Below, piece after piece: positions 18,140 to 26,623 of a DNA stretch of 64,000 nucleotides. The DNA lies in NCBI RefSeq assembly GCF_023702225.1, contig NZ_JAMQCO010000010.1:61980-125979 (forward strand). The letters run 5' to 3'. This DNA comes from Aureimonas altamirensis. Lineage in GTDB: Bacteria > Pseudomonadota > Alphaproteobacteria > Rhizobiales > Rhizobiaceae. Both the position numbers and the translations under genes were made by a program. The stretch's first letter is position 1. Every line of letters begins with the position of its first letter. The notes under the pieces were generated by a model. That model was not told the DNA's origin and searched no databases. It saw only the letters and a program-made list of their open reading frames with translations.

Positions 18140-19237
18140 TCAGGCAGCAAGCGCCCCATCGGGCGTCCCGACGCGCGGAAACATCGGCCGCGCGTGCACC
18201 ACCGAAAGCATCAGCACGCCGATGGCGCCAGCCTGGTGCAGCAGAGCCCATTCGATCGGTACGTGCATCAGAAGCGTGGCAATGCCCAGGCCGGCCTGCA
18301 CCAGGACGGCGCCCACCAGCCAGAGCGCACCCATCGAATAATGCGCGGACGGCGCTTCGCGCAGACAGCGCACGGCATGAACGACCACCACCGTCAGAAG
18401 CAGATAGGCGCCAAGCCGGTGGAAAAACTGGACTGCCTTCACGTTCTCGAAGAAATTGTGCCAGACCGGCTGCATGGAGAACAGGCCGGACGGCAGCAGC
18501 GCGCCGTCCATCAGCGGCCAGGTGTTGTAGGCGAGACCGGCGTTGAGGCCGGCGACGAGCCCGCCCAGATAAATCTGGAAGAGGCATAGGAATACGATGG
18601 CCAGCGCCATGCGCCGGCTGCTCCGCGACGGCGGCGCATCGGGCCGCAGGGGGCGCAGCCCCTCGGCAACCCACAAGGTTGCGATGAAGATGATGCAGGC
18701 AGTGGTGAGATGCACCGCCAGCCGGTACTGGCTGACGTCCGTCCGCTCCGTCAGGCCGGAGGCGACCATCCACCATCCGATGGCCCCCTGCAGTCCGCCA
18801 AGCGCGAGGATGCCGAGGAGACGCGGCTTCAGGCGGCTTTCCAGACGGCCGGTGACCCAGAAGAAGGCGAGCCCGAGCGCGAAGACGACGCCCACGCCCC
18901 GCGCCAGGAAACGATGCGCCCACTCCCACCAGAAGATGGTCTTGAACTCATCGAGGCTCATCCCTCGGTTGATGAGCTGATATTGCGGTATCTGGCGATA
19001 GAGGTCGAACTCTTCCTGCCATTCGGCGGCGGACAATGGGGGGATGACGCCGTGGATCGGCTTCCATTCGGTGATCGAGAGCCCGGATTCGGTCAAACGC
19101 GTCGCGCCGCCCACCACCACGAGGGCGAACACCATTGCCGCAGCCAGATAAAGCCAGAGCCGGATCGCCCGGTTGGATCCATTCGTTCCGGCACGAATGC
19201 CGGCCGGCTGCCGTGAGATTGCCTGCGTGTCGACCAT
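18140..19237 (-). CDS. ctaA: Heme A synthase
   Basis: A 365-residue inner-membrane enzyme that oxidises the C8 methyl of heme O to make heme A for cytochrome c oxidase. About eight hydrophobic spans are visible. Key segments are [18 protein letters not shown] near the N-terminus, a conserved EF(D)LY-Y...[26 protein letters not shown] stretch with the catalytic/heme histidine, and [10 protein letters not shown] in the second half. It is the alphaproteobacterial type. It is a lone gene, convergent with and abutting argC. No strong ribosome site precedes ATG 19237. Confidence 0.94.
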   Translation of the reverse strand: MVDTQAISRQPAGIRAGTNGSNRAIRLWLYLAAAMVFALVVVGGATRLTESGLSITEWKPIHGVIPPLSAAEWQEEFDLYRQIPQYQLINRGMSLDEFKTIFWWEWAHRFLARGVGVVFALGLAFFWVTGRLESRLKPRLLGILALGGLQGAIGWWMVASGLTERTDVSQYRLAVHLTTACIIFIATLWVAEGLRPLRPDAPPSRSSRRMALAIVFLCLFQIYLGGLVAGLNAGLAYNTWPLMDGALLPSGLFSMQPVWHNFFENVKAVQFFHRLGAYLLLTVVVVHAVRCLREAPSAHYSMGALWLVGAVLVQAGLGIATLLMHVPIEWALLHQAGAIGVLMLSVVHARPMFPRVGTPDGALAA

Positions 19238-19377
19238 GGGGATGCCATTCCAGATACGGTGTCGCGCATCCGGCCTTGCGTCCGGCGCACAAAGCGATCA
19301 TTTGGACCCAAATCGATGATGCCGCAAGCGGGCCACCCACCGGGCCGGTCAAATTGCGGTCAGCACAGGATCGCCGA

Positions 19378-19587
19378 ATGCCCGTCCGCCTGAAGAAACT
19401 GATCGGCACCGTGCTCCTGATCGTGATCGTGATCCTCTACGCCATCGTGGCGACCGCCATCGCTTCCGCCACGCTGGCCAATGCAAGCGGTTGGGTGCAA
19501 CTGCTGTATTTCCTTCTGACCGGCCTCGTCTGGATCCTGCCGGCGATGTTCATCATCAAGTGGATGGAAACGCCGCCCCGCCGCTGA
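19378..19587 (+). CDS. DUF2842 small membrane protein
   Basis: A 69-residue protein with two predicted membrane spans (LIGTVLLIVIVILYAIVATAIA at about 7-28 and VQLLYFLLTGLVWILPAMFIIKWM at about 40-63), ending in a basic PPRR tail. This is the DUF2842 pattern, found mostly in alphaproteobacteria, with no known function. ATG 19378 has AGGA seven bases upstream. It diverges from ctaA and is 65 bases ahead of the polysaccharide export gene, with a CtrA-like box between. Confidence 0.85.
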   Translation: MPVRLKKLIGTVLLIVIVILYAIVATAIASATLANASGWVQLLYFLLTGLVWILPAMFIIKWMETPPRR

Positions 19588-19599
19588 GGGCTTAGCGAT

Positions 19600-19630
19600 T
19601 GGTTAACCATGATCCGCCTATGGTTAACCA
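19600..19630 (+). promoter_or_regulatory. Paired TGGTTAACCA palindromes (candidate CtrA operator)
   Basis: Two identical perfect palindromes TGGTTAACCA lie at 19600-19609 and 19621-19630, 21 bases apart (two helical turns). Both contain TTAACC, the half-site of the cell-cycle regulator CtrA in alphaproteobacteria, and the first reads TTAACCAT. They sit 23 bases before the export gene start. Confidence 0.6.
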
Positions 19631-19652
19631 GGGGTTTTGATCGGCGGACAAG

Positions 19653-20213
19653 ATGGCACGTTTCGGTGGTTTGGCTGTGGCATTCTGCGCGTCTGCGCTG
19701 GCCACCGCCTGCACGACGTATCAGCCACCCGCCCCGGCTTTTCACCCTGCCCTGACAGGCGAGCATTACGTGGATTCCGGCGACCGGCTGCGCATCACCG
19801 TCTACGGTGAGGACGATCTTTCCAGCCAGTACGCCGTGGACCAGGCCGGCTATCTTTCCATGCCGCTGATCGGCAACGTGCCGGCGCGCGGCCAGACCAC
19901 CAGTCAATTGCAGGGAGCGATCGAGGCGCGGTTCCGCGATGGCTTCCTGCTGCATCCGAGCGTCGCGGTCGAGGTGGCGGAATATCGCCCCGTCTTCGTG
20001 ATGGGAAGCGTCGGCGGGCCGGGCCGCCACGCCTTCCTGCCGGGCATGACCGTGCAGAACGCCATTGCCGCCGCCGGCGGCTTCCGTCCCTCTGCCGATC
20101 AGGCAAGCGTCGACCTGACGCGGGCCGTGAACGGGCAGGTCATGACGGGCCGCGTCCTGATTACCGACCCTGTCATCCCGGGCGACACGATCATGGTGCG
20201 CGAGCGTTTCTAG
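19653..20213 (+). CDS. Polysaccharide biosynthesis/export lipoprotein (Wza-like)
   Basis: A 186-residue exported protein with a lipoprotein signal (LATAC, Cys at about 20). A Poly_export domain (about 38-118) begins YVDSGDRLRITVYGEDDLSSQYAVDQAGYLSMPLIGNVPARG, and an SLBB-type segment follows (VFVMGSVGGPGRHAFLPGMTVQNAIAAAGGF). Family members form the outer-membrane channel for capsule or exopolysaccharide. This one is short and lacks the C-terminal helix of full Wza, like many rhizobial ExoF-like small forms. No polymerase or glycosyltransferase gene lies nearby, so its polysaccharide is unknown. The palindrome pair upstream suggests cell-cycle control. Confidence 0.85.
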   Translation: MARFGGLAVAFCASALATACTTYQPPAPAFHPALTGEHYVDSGDRLRITVYGEDDLSSQYAVDQAGYLSMPLIGNVPARGQTTSQLQGAIEARFRDGFLLHPSVAVEVAEYRPVFVMGSVGGPGRHAFLPGMTVQNAIAAAGGFRPSADQASVDLTRAVNGQVMTGRVLITDPVIPGDTIMVRERF

Positions 20214-20218
20214 AGCGG

Positions 20219-20246
20219 ATCGCGGCGGCTTGCGCGCCACCGCGAT
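20219..20246. terminator. Hairpin between convergent genes
   Basis: A 10-bp stem with one G-U pair (ATCGCGGCGG / CCACCGCGAT, 8-base loop) lies between the export gene and the FAH-family gene. No T-tract follows, so it is only a probable terminator. Confidence 0.45.
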
Positions 20247-20255
20247 GCATGGCGA

Positions 20256-21428
20256 TCAGATGAGGCCGCGGCGCGCCAGGTTGCGCATCAGGTGGCTGAC
20301 GCCGAAAGTCCATGGCTCGCACGCATCCGTCGCACGGATTTCGTTGACGAGCGTGCCGAGGCGCGGCGAATGGATGGCGACGATATCGCCTTCCTTGTGC
20401 GTAAAGCCCTGCCCCGCCACGTCCCGATCGTCCGTCGGGGCGAAGAGGGTGCCGAGGAACAGGACGAGGCCATCGGGATAGGCGTGATGGCTGTTGAGCG
20501 CCTGCGCCGCGAGGTCTGCCGGGTCGCGGCTGATCTTGTCCATCAGCGAGAAACCGGACAGGACATAGCCCTCCCTCCCCTCTACTGTCAGGTCGAGGCG
20601 CGCATTGCGGATATCGTCCAGCGTAAAGTTCGCATCGAAGAAGCGGATCACCGGGCCGATCGCGCAGCTTGCGTTGTTGTCCTTCGCCTTCGACAGGAGC
20701 AGCGCCGAGCGCCCCTCGAAATCGCGCAGGTTCACATCGTTGCCGAGCGTGGCGCCGACGATCGTCCCTTCCGAGGCGATCACCAGCACGATCTCCGGCT
20801 CCGGATTGTTCCAGGCGGAATCCGGGCGCACGCCGGCAAGCTGGTTGGAGCCCACCGACGACAGGATCTGCGCCTTGGTGAAGATTTCGGCATCGGGGCC
20901 GATGCCGACCTCCAGATACTGGCTCCAGACACCCTTTTCCGTCAGAACGCGCTTCAGTTCCATCGCCTCGGCGGAGCCGGGCTTCAACGCCTGCAGGTCG
21001 TCGCCGATCAGGCGGCCGACCTCTTCGCGGATGGAGCGCGCCGCCGTCGGATCGCCCTTGGCGCGCTCCTCGATCACCCGCTCCAGCATCGAGACGGCGA
21101 ATGTGACGCCTGCCGCCTTGACGGCCTGAAGGTCGATCGGGGCGATCAGCCATGGCCGCGACGCATCCCGCGTGTCGGGATGGGCGTTGGAGAGGATATC
21201 CTCGAAGCGGCCGACGACGTCGCCCGCGGCGGCGCGCAGCGCGGCCGCCGGGTCTTCGCTTTCGCACAGGTCGCGCATGGTGGCGAAGGTGCCGGACAGG
21301 TCCACCACATCGCCATCGCGTATCGCCGCAACGCACGGGCCGATATCCGGCCGCCAGATGCGCGCGGCAAGTGCGGCCGCGCCGGCATCCTCCGGCAGGG
21401 GCGACAGGCCAGCCGCGCCGTCAGCCAT
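20256..21428 (-). CDS. FAH-family protein (possible 2-keto-3-deoxy sugar acid dehydratase)
   Basis: A 390-residue protein of the fumarylacetoacetate hydrolase fold. The C-terminal half holds NPEPEIVLVIASEG (metal-site Glu), LGNDVNLRDFEGRSALLLSKAKDNNASCAIGP and FTHKEGDIVAIHSPRLGTLVNEI. The size and layout resemble sugar-acid enzymes such as 2-keto-3-deoxy-D-xylonate or D-arabonate dehydratase rather than plain FAH hydrolases, but that choice is inference. Its ATG overlaps the preceding FAH-family stop by eight bases. It is the last gene of the operon that starts with the importer at 26389. Confidence 0.78.
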   Translation of the reverse strand: MADGAAGLSPLPEDAGAAALAARIWRPDIGPCVAAIRDGDVVDLSGTFATMRDLCESEDPAAALRAAAGDVVGRFEDILSNAHPDTRDASRPWLIAPIDLQAVKAAGVTFAVSMLERVIEERAKGDPTAARSIREEVGRLIGDDLQALKPGSAEAMELKRVLTEKGVWSQYLEVGIGPDAEIFTKAQILSSVGSNQLAGVRPDSAWNNPEPEIVLVIASEGTIVGATLGNDVNLRDFEGRSALLLSKAKDNNASCAIGPVIRFFDANFTLDDIRNARLDLTVEGREGYVLSGFSLMDKISRDPADLAAQALNSHHAYPDGLVLFLGTLFAPTDDRDVAGQGFTHKEGDIVAIHSPRLGTLVNEIRATDACEPWTFGVSHLMRNLARRGLI

Positions 21429-22269
21429 TGGAGCTCACCACGGCCTGCTCCTGCCGGCCGAGCCCCTCGATGCCGAGAGCCACGGTTTCGCCGGCCTTGA
21501 GGTAGCGCGGCGGCTTCTTGCCCATTCCGACGCCGGGAGGGGTGCCGGTGGTGATGACGTCGCCGGCCTCGAGTTTCATGAACTTCGAGAGATAGGAAAT
21601 GATATGGGCGATGGTGAAGATCATGGTCGACGTATTGCCCGTCTGCATACGTTCGCCGTCGACATCCAGCCACATGTCGAGATTCTGCGGGTCGGCGATC
21701 TCGTCGCGCGTGACCAGCCAGGGGCCGAGCGGTCCGAATGTCGGCGCGCTCTTGCCCTTCGTCCACTGGCCTCCGCGCTCGATCTGCCAGGCGCGTTCGG
21801 ACACGTCGTTGCAGATCGTGTAGCCCGCGACATGCGAGAGCGCGTCGGCCTCCGAGACGTTGTACGCATCCTTGCCGATCACGATGGCGATCTCGACTTC
21901 CCAGTCGGTCTTTTCGGAGCCGGCCGGCACGATAACGGGGTCGAACGGACCGCTCAGCGCCGAAGGCGACTTGTTGAAGACGATCGGCTCCTCCGGGATC
22001 GGCAGGTTCGATTCATGCGCATGGTCGACATAGTTGAGGCCGATGCACAGGAAGTTGCCTGCCCGCGGCACCACCGCGCCCAGCCGCGCGCCCTCGGGGG
22101 CTGCCGGCAGAGAGGCCAGATCGGCCTTGCGGAGCTTGTCCAGCGCGGCATCGGAGAGATTGTCCGGCGTGAAGTCGACAATGATGGACGAGACGTCGCG
22201 GACGATGCCGTCTTCACCGAGGATGCCGGGCTTTTCCTGGCCGGCGGGGCCGAAGCGTACGAGTTTCAT
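21421..22269 (-). CDS. FAH-family hydrolase (2,4-diketo-3-deoxy acid hydrolase or ureidoglycolate lyase type)
   Basis: A 282-residue enzyme of the FAH superfamily. NFLCIGLNYVDHAHE, IVFNKSPSALSGPFDPV, DWEVEIAIVIGKDAY and TICNDVSERAWQIERGGQWTKGKSAPTFGPLGPWLV give a complete divalent-metal site (Glu-Glu-Asp). Relatives include 2,4-diketo-3-deoxy-L-fuconate/rhamnonate hydrolase and ureidoglycolate lyase. The gene context (UxaA-type dehydratase and SDR on the divergent strand) favours a diketo-deoxy acid. ATG 22269 begins MKLVRFG, the family N-terminus. It overlaps the next gene by eight bases. Confidence 0.85.
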   Translation of the reverse strand: MKLVRFGPAGQEKPGILGEDGIVRDVSSIIVDFTPDNLSDAALDKLRKADLASLPAAPEGARLGAVVPRAGNFLCIGLNYVDHAHESNLPIPEEPIVFNKSPSALSGPFDPVIVPAGSEKTDWEVEIAIVIGKDAYNVSEADALSHVAGYTICNDVSERAWQIERGGQWTKGKSAPTFGPLGPWLVTRDEIADPQNLDMWLDVDGERMQTGNTSTMIFTIAHIISYLSKFMKLEAGDVITTGTPPGVGMGKKPPRYLKAGETVALGIEGLGRQEQAVVSSNG

Positions 22270-22366
22270 CTGAAAATAATCCTCTTTTCCTTGTGGGCGC
22301 GCAGCGCCGCACCCGCTTTCGACAGGACATGTCCGCCGTAACACAGGTTACGGACAAGCGACAGGC

Positions 22367-23296
22367 CTATTTGCCCCAGGCCAATGCAAGCGGCTGCACG
22401 TCGCGCGCAAGCTCCAGCAAGCCTTCGCGCGTGGCGGGGTGCATCTGCTCCATCGGATGGCGCACGCGGTCGCAGCCGATGACTCCGCCTTCCTGCATGA
22501 CCGTCTTGGCCGCGCGCAGGCCGCACTGCCGGTTCTCGTAATTGACCAGCGGCAGCACGCGCGCATAGGCCTTCGCCGCCTCGGCACGGTTGCCGGCGCG
22601 GTGATTGTCGAACACGGGACGCAGAAGGTCGGGCAGCAATGCGCTGGACATGGTTCCGGTGGCTCCGGCGTCGAGATCCGCCATCATCGTGATCGCCTCC
22701 TCGCCGTCGAACGGCCCTTCGATCAAGTCCCCGCCGGCCTCGATGAGGGCCCGCAACTTGGCGGCCGCCTGCGGCGTCTCGATCTTGAAGTAGCGGACCA
22801 GTTCCAGCTCGCAGGCCATACGCACGAGGAAAGGCGCCGAAAGCGTAACGCCCGACAGCGGGGCATCCTGCACCATGACCGGAATTCCGGCCGCTTCCGA
22901 AACGCGCTGGAAATGCTCGAAGATGTGCTTCTCGTCGGCCCGCAGCGCGGCGCCGTGATAGGGCGGCATCATCATCAGGATGGCGGCGCCCTGCCCGGCC
23001 GCGCTTTTGGCCCGCGCTGCGGCGATGTCCGTGGAGAAGTGACTGCACGTCACCATGACGGGTACGCGACCGGCGACATGCTCCAGGCATAGCCGCGTCA
23101 GAGTCTCCCGCTCCTCATCGGACAGCAGGAACTGCTCGGAATAGTTGGCGAGGATGCAGATCCCGTCGACACCCTGGTCGATCATGCAATCCATGACGCG
23201 GCGCTGACCCTCCAGGTCGAGCGCGCCGTCTTCGAGAAACGGCGTCGGTGCGACCGGGAACAGGCCGGTGAACGGCTGGCGCGCGGGTGAACTCAT
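22367..23296 (-). CDS. DapA-family lyase lacking the usual catalytic tyrosine
   Basis: A 309-residue class I aldolase/dehydratase of the dihydrodipicolinate synthase superfamily. The Schiff-base lysine is K171 (RYFKIET). At the position where DapA and N-acetylneuraminate lyase have a YN motif with the proton-relay Tyr, this protein reads VQDAPLSG, so the Tyr is absent. DapA relatives working as dehydratases or deaminases on 2-keto-3-deoxy acids or pyrroline-hydroxy-carboxylate are known to differ at that position. A 2-keto-3-deoxy sugar acid dehydratase is the best guess. It lies between the importer genes and the FAH pair on the minus strand. Confidence 0.82.
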   Translation of the reverse strand: MSSPARQPFTGLFPVAPTPFLEDGALDLEGQRRVMDCMIDQGVDGICILANYSEQFLLSDEERETLTRLCLEHVAGRVPVMVTCSHFSTDIAAARAKSAAGQGAAILMMMPPYHGAALRADEKHIFEHFQRVSEAAGIPVMVQDAPLSGVTLSAPFLVRMACELELVRYFKIETPQAAAKLRALIEAGGDLIEGPFDGEEAITMMADLDAGATGTMSSALLPDLLRPVFDNHRAGNRAEAAKAYARVLPLVNYENRQCGLRAAKTVMQEGGVIGCDRVRHPMEQMHPATREGLLELARDVQPLALAWGK

Positions 23297-23408
23297 TCTC
23301 TATTCCCTCCCCTGGGATCGTACGGCGTGGCTGCGGGCGGCCCATGCCGACAGCCGCCGAAATGGCGCTGTAGCGCGGCCCGCCCGGCTTGCAAAGCGAA
23401 AAGTATGA

Positions 23409-24209
23409 TTAATCGAGCATGTCGGCTGGAAGGCTCTGGCCGAAATACTTTTCATAGATCGCGTTCAGCTTGCCGTTATGGAGGTTGGTGCCGACCCACT
23501 CGTCCAGATAGGACTTGAGCGCGTCGTCGTTCTTCCGCAGGCCGATGGCCATCGGATAGGCGGCCATCTCAAGCTTTACCTCCATGTCGAGGCCGGGGTT
23601 CTGCTGTGCCAGCGCCTGCGCCGTGGAAAGCGCCGCAGCGAACAGTTCCTGCTGGCCGGTGGCGACGGCGGTGGTTGCCGTCGCCTCGTCCTCGTAACGC
23701 ACGATCTCGGCATCGGAGCCTGCCTCCTTGACGGTGCGCGTCAGCTCGATATCCGCCGTGGTGCCGCGGGCAACGGCGATGGACTGTCCCGCAAGTCCGG
23801 CAGCGTCGGAAATCTCCATCGAGGCCGGAGCGGCAATGACCACCGGGATCACGCCATAGGGACGCGAGTAATCGATGACCTTCTTGCGCTCCTCGGTGAT
23901 GGAAAAGGAGGCGATCACGACATCCACCCGGTTGGAGATGAGGAAGGGCACGCGGTTTGCGCCGGAAACCGCGACGACTTCGAGCGCGACGCCCAAATCT
24001 TCCGCGAGGAGCTTCGCCGTCTCGATGTCGGAGCCGGTCTGCTGCGCCGTGCCGTCCAGCATCCCATATGGTGGATGGCCGAGGTCTACCGCGACGACGA
24101 TCCGGCCGCGCGACTTGATGTCCGCCAGCGTGTCGGCGTTTGCCGAAGCCGCAAGGGCTCCTAGGGTCACTCCGAAGGCCAGTGCGCCGGCCAGAAACTT
24201 CTTCATCAT
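23409..24209 (-). CDS. ABC transporter periplasmic binding protein (PAAT family)
   Basis: A 266-residue exported solute-binding protein of the amino acid (family 3) type. The signal peptide MMKKFLAGALAFGVTLGALA is cut near ASANA. The mature start reads TLADIKSRGRIVVAVDLGHPPYGMLD. The usual RVDVVIASFSITEERKKVIDYSRPYG segment is present, but the common amino-acid Arg/Asp pocket pattern is altered (VIPVVIAAPASMEI), so the ligand may not be a standard amino acid. ATG 24209 has GGGAG seven bases upstream. It follows the ATPase gene by 49 bases and precedes the DapA-family gene. Confidence 0.87.
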   Translation of the reverse strand: MMKKFLAGALAFGVTLGALAASANADTLADIKSRGRIVVAVDLGHPPYGMLDGTAQQTGSDIETAKLLAEDLGVALEVVAVSGANRVPFLISNRVDVVIASFSITEERKKVIDYSRPYGVIPVVIAAPASMEISDAAGLAGQSIAVARGTTADIELTRTVKEAGSDAEIVRYEDEATATTAVATGQQELFAAALSTAQALAQQNPGLDMEVKLEMAAYPMAIGLRKNDDALKSYLDEWVGTNLHNGKLNAIYEKYFGQSLPADMLD

Positions 24210-24258
24210 ATGGTCTCTCCCTTAAGTCGACTTGAGGTTCGATGGATGTCGGCGGCGA

Positions 24259-25035
24259 TCAAAGACCGTTGCCGATGAATTGCCGCAGCTCCTCCGTCTG
24301 CGGATTGGCGAGCATGTCGCCGGGGCCCGTCTCCCAGACCTTGCCCTGGTGCATGAACACGACGAGATCGGCGACCTTCTGCGCGAAGGCCATTTCATGG
24401 GTGACGAGCACCATCGTCATGCCTTCGGATGCAAGGCGCGCGATGACGCGGAGCACCTCGCCCGTCAGTTCAGGGTCGAGCGCCGAGGTCACCTCGTCGA
24501 ACAGCATCAGGCGCGGCCGCATGGCCAGCGACCGGGCAATGGCGACGCGCTGCTGCTGTCCGCCGGACAACTGCTCGGGATAGGCCTGCGCCTTGTCCGA
24601 CAGCCCGACCTCGGCCAGCACCTCGGCCGCGAGCGCACGGACGGCCTCGCCCTTGACGCCATTGACCTTGCGCGGCGCCAGCGTGACGTTCTGCTCTACC
24701 GTCAGATGCGGAAAGAGATTGTAGCTCTGGAAGACGATGCCGACATCCTTGCGCAGATCGCGCAGGTCGAAGTCGCTGCCGTGCAGGCTGCGGCCGCAGA
24801 CATTCAACTCTCCGGAATTGATCTTCTCCAGCCCGTTGATGCAGCGCAGCGCCGTGCTCTTGCCCGACCCGCTCCTGCCGATCAGGGCGACCACCTGGCC
24901 GGGTTTGACGTCAAGGGTGATGCCCTTGAGGACCTCGAGCGATCCGAAGCTCTTCCGGACATCGCGAAAACGCACGAGTGGCGCCGACTGGTCGGTCATG
25001 GAATCTGCCCTTTCGGGGATTGTCTGGGCGTTCAT
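24259..25035 (-). CDS. ABC transporter ATP-binding protein (PAAT family)
   Basis: A 258-residue cytoplasmic ATPase for the importer encoded around it. Motifs are Walker A GRSGSGKST, Q-loop IVFQSYNLFPHLT, signature LSGGQQQR, Walker B LMLFDEVTSALD and switch VTHEMAF. Walker B has DEV where most relatives have DEP, a small oddity. ATG 25035 has GGAGG eight bases upstream, inside the end of the permease gene; an internal ATG at 24999 (MTDQSAP) also has an AAGGG site and cannot be excluded. It starts three bases before the permease stop ends. Confidence 0.92.
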   Translation of the reverse strand: MNAQTIPERADSMTDQSAPLVRFRDVRKSFGSLEVLKGITLDVKPGQVVALIGRSGSGKSTALRCINGLEKINSGELNVCGRSLHGSDFDLRDLRKDVGIVFQSYNLFPHLTVEQNVTLAPRKVNGVKGEAVRALAAEVLAEVGLSDKAQAYPEQLSGGQQQRVAIARSLAMRPRLMLFDEVTSALDPELTGEVLRVIARLASEGMTMVLVTHEMAFAQKVADLVVFMHQGKVWETGPGDMLANPQTEELRQFIGNGL

Positions 25036-25038
25036 GGG

Positions 25039-25692
25039 TCAGGCCTCCGAACGGTTCAGGCGACGCTCGAAGCGGCGGGCATAGACCGAGAGCGGATAGC
25101 AGACCGCGAAGTACAGGAGCGCCGCGAAGGTGAAGACCACGAAGGGCTGCAACGTCGCATTGTTGAGGATCTTGGCCGAGTAGGTCAGGTCGAAAAAGCC
25201 GATGACCACCGAGTAGGAGGTGTTCTTGACGATCTGCACGAGAAAACCGACCGTCGGCGGTACGGCGATGCGCAGTGCCTGCGGAAGGATCACGTAGACG
25301 AAACGCTGAGTGCTCGTCAGGGCGAGACACTCCCCGGCCTCCCACTGCGTTCTCGGAACGGCGAGGATGCAGCCTTTCCAGATTTCGCCGAGATAGGCGC
25401 TGGAATAAAGGGTCATGGCGATGCCGGCCGACACGAGAGCCGACAGCGAATAGCCGTAGATGCTGAGGCCGAAATAGACCACGAACATGATGACGGGCAG
25501 CGGAACGCCCTGGATCAGCTGGACGTAGAGGCTGAAGGCCCTCGCCACCCAGCGATTGCGGGCGCTGCGTCCCAGCGCCACCGGAAGGCCGACGATCGTA
25601 CCGCCGACGAAACCCAGCAGCGACAGAAGGATGGTCCAGCCGGCGCCCTGGACGAGAAACCAGTACTGCGGAAAAGTCAGGCCGAGCAACAT
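25039..25692 (-). CDS. ABC transporter permease, PAAT family (second permease)
   Basis: A 217-residue inner-membrane permease with about five spans. It begins with WFLVQGAGWTILLSLLGFVGGTIVGLPVAL and carries the cytoplasmic loop YLGEIWKGCILAVPRTQWEAGECLAL, which docks the ATPase. Together with the next gene upstream it should form the heterodimeric channel. Its stop lies at 25039, next to the ATPase start, and its own ATG has a GGAGG site. Length is normal for the His/Glu/Gln permease family. Confidence 0.92.
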   Translation of the reverse strand: MLLGLTFPQYWFLVQGAGWTILLSLLGFVGGTIVGLPVALGRSARNRWVARAFSLYVQLIQGVPLPVIMFVVYFGLSIYGYSLSALVSAGIAMTLYSSAYLGEIWKGCILAVPRTQWEAGECLALTSTQRFVYVILPQALRIAVPPTVGFLVQIVKNTSYSVVIGFFDLTYSAKILNNATLQPFVVFTFAALLYFAVCYPLSVYARRFERRLNRSEA

Positions 25693-25705
25693 GGATCGCG
25701 CCTCC

Positions 25706-26389
25706 TCAAAGCGGGGTCTTCAGTTTGCGCAGGCGGGGAAACGCCGCCTGAGCCACGCCGTGCAACAACAGCCGCAAGGCCGAGGCGAGCGCGAGGTAGA
25801 TGACGGCGATGACGAGATAGACCTCGAAGCCGCGGAAGGTGAAGGACTGGATCTGGTAGGCGACGCCCGTCAGTTCGTTCGCCGAAATCTGCGACATGAT
25901 GGAGGTGGCGAGCATCATCAGGATGAACTGGCTGACCAGCGCGGGATAGACGCGTTCCACGGCCTGCGGCAGTTGCACGCTGAAGAACATCTGGCTGCGC
26001 GACATGGCAAGGCAGGAGGCGGCTTCGAGTTGCCCGCGCGGGATCGACTGGAAGCCGGCACGCATGATCTCGGCCGTATAGGCGCCGACATTGATGACCA
26101 GCGCTATGACGGCGGCATTGAAAGGCCCGATCCGGGCACCGAGTACGGCGAGCCCGAAAAACAGCCAGAACACCTGGATGACGAGCGGCGTATTGCGGAT
26201 GCCCTCGACATAGATGGTGACGATGCGTTGCGCCCAGGCCGGGCCGGACAGCCGCGCTACCGCGGCGGCGGTGCCGAGGATGAAGCCGGGCACGATGGAA
26301 ACGAGCGTCATCCAGGCCGTCTGCCGGATTCCTACCCAGATGTCCGGCATGTATTCCCATAAAAACGAGAAGTCGAATTCGTAAGACAT
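25706..26389 (-). CDS. ABC transporter permease, PAAT family (first permease)
   Basis: A 227-residue inner-membrane permease. It opens FDFSFLWEYMPDIWVGIRQTAWMTLVSIVPGFILGTAAAVARL and has the EAA loop YTAEIMRAGFQSIPRGQLEAASCLAM. It is the first gene of the seven-gene minus-strand operon running to 20256. The 234-base region upstream (26390-26623) is shared with the divergent UxaA-family gene and holds a large palindrome, so the importer and enzymes are probably controlled together. ATG 26389 follows GGGAG at suitable spacing. Confidence 0.92.
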   Translation of the reverse strand: MSYEFDFSFLWEYMPDIWVGIRQTAWMTLVSIVPGFILGTAAAVARLSGPAWAQRIVTIYVEGIRNTPLVIQVFWLFFGLAVLGARIGPFNAAVIALVINVGAYTAEIMRAGFQSIPRGQLEAASCLAMSRSQMFFSVQLPQAVERVYPALVSQFILMMLATSIMSQISANELTGVAYQIQSFTFRGFEVYLVIAVIYLALASALRLLLHGVAQAAFPRLRKLKTPL

Positions 26390-26525
26390 GAGAGCTCCCG
26401 CCCCTGCGAAAGACTTCCGCAGGGTTTCTCACTACTGGGTTATGCGTGTGTGTTGCGTGCCGCCGGGCCCCCTGCCCGTGACCCTAAGCCACCTTGACCA
26501 TCGACAAGTGCTTCACCCCTCCCGA

Positions 26526-26550
26526 ATTCACTTGCGCGGCGCGAGTGAAT
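26526..26550. promoter_or_regulatory. 25-base near-perfect palindrome, candidate GntR operator
   Basis: Half-sites ATTCACTTGCGC and GCGCGAGTGAAT flank one central G; only one of 12 pairs mismatches. It ends four bases before the -35 element of the plus-strand promoter, between the two divergent operons of the sugar-acid regulon. The encoded tandem-winged-helix GntR protein is the likely ligand. Confidence 0.7.
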
Positions 26551-26554
26551 AATC

Positions 26555-26597
26555 TTGACTTCAGGACGGCTATCATAGAATGGCTATTGCGTGCAAT
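26555..26597 (+). promoter_or_regulatory. Candidate promoter and second palindrome for the UxaA-family operon
   Basis: TTGACT (26555-26560) and TAGAAT (26576-26581) are separated by 15 bases, a little short. A second perfect palindrome ATTGC-GT-GCAAT (26586-26597) sits at the expected transcription start, where a bound regulator would block initiation. Confidence 0.5.
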
Positions 26598-26623
26598 GAC
26601 CAATTTTAGAACCAGGTGGCGTG

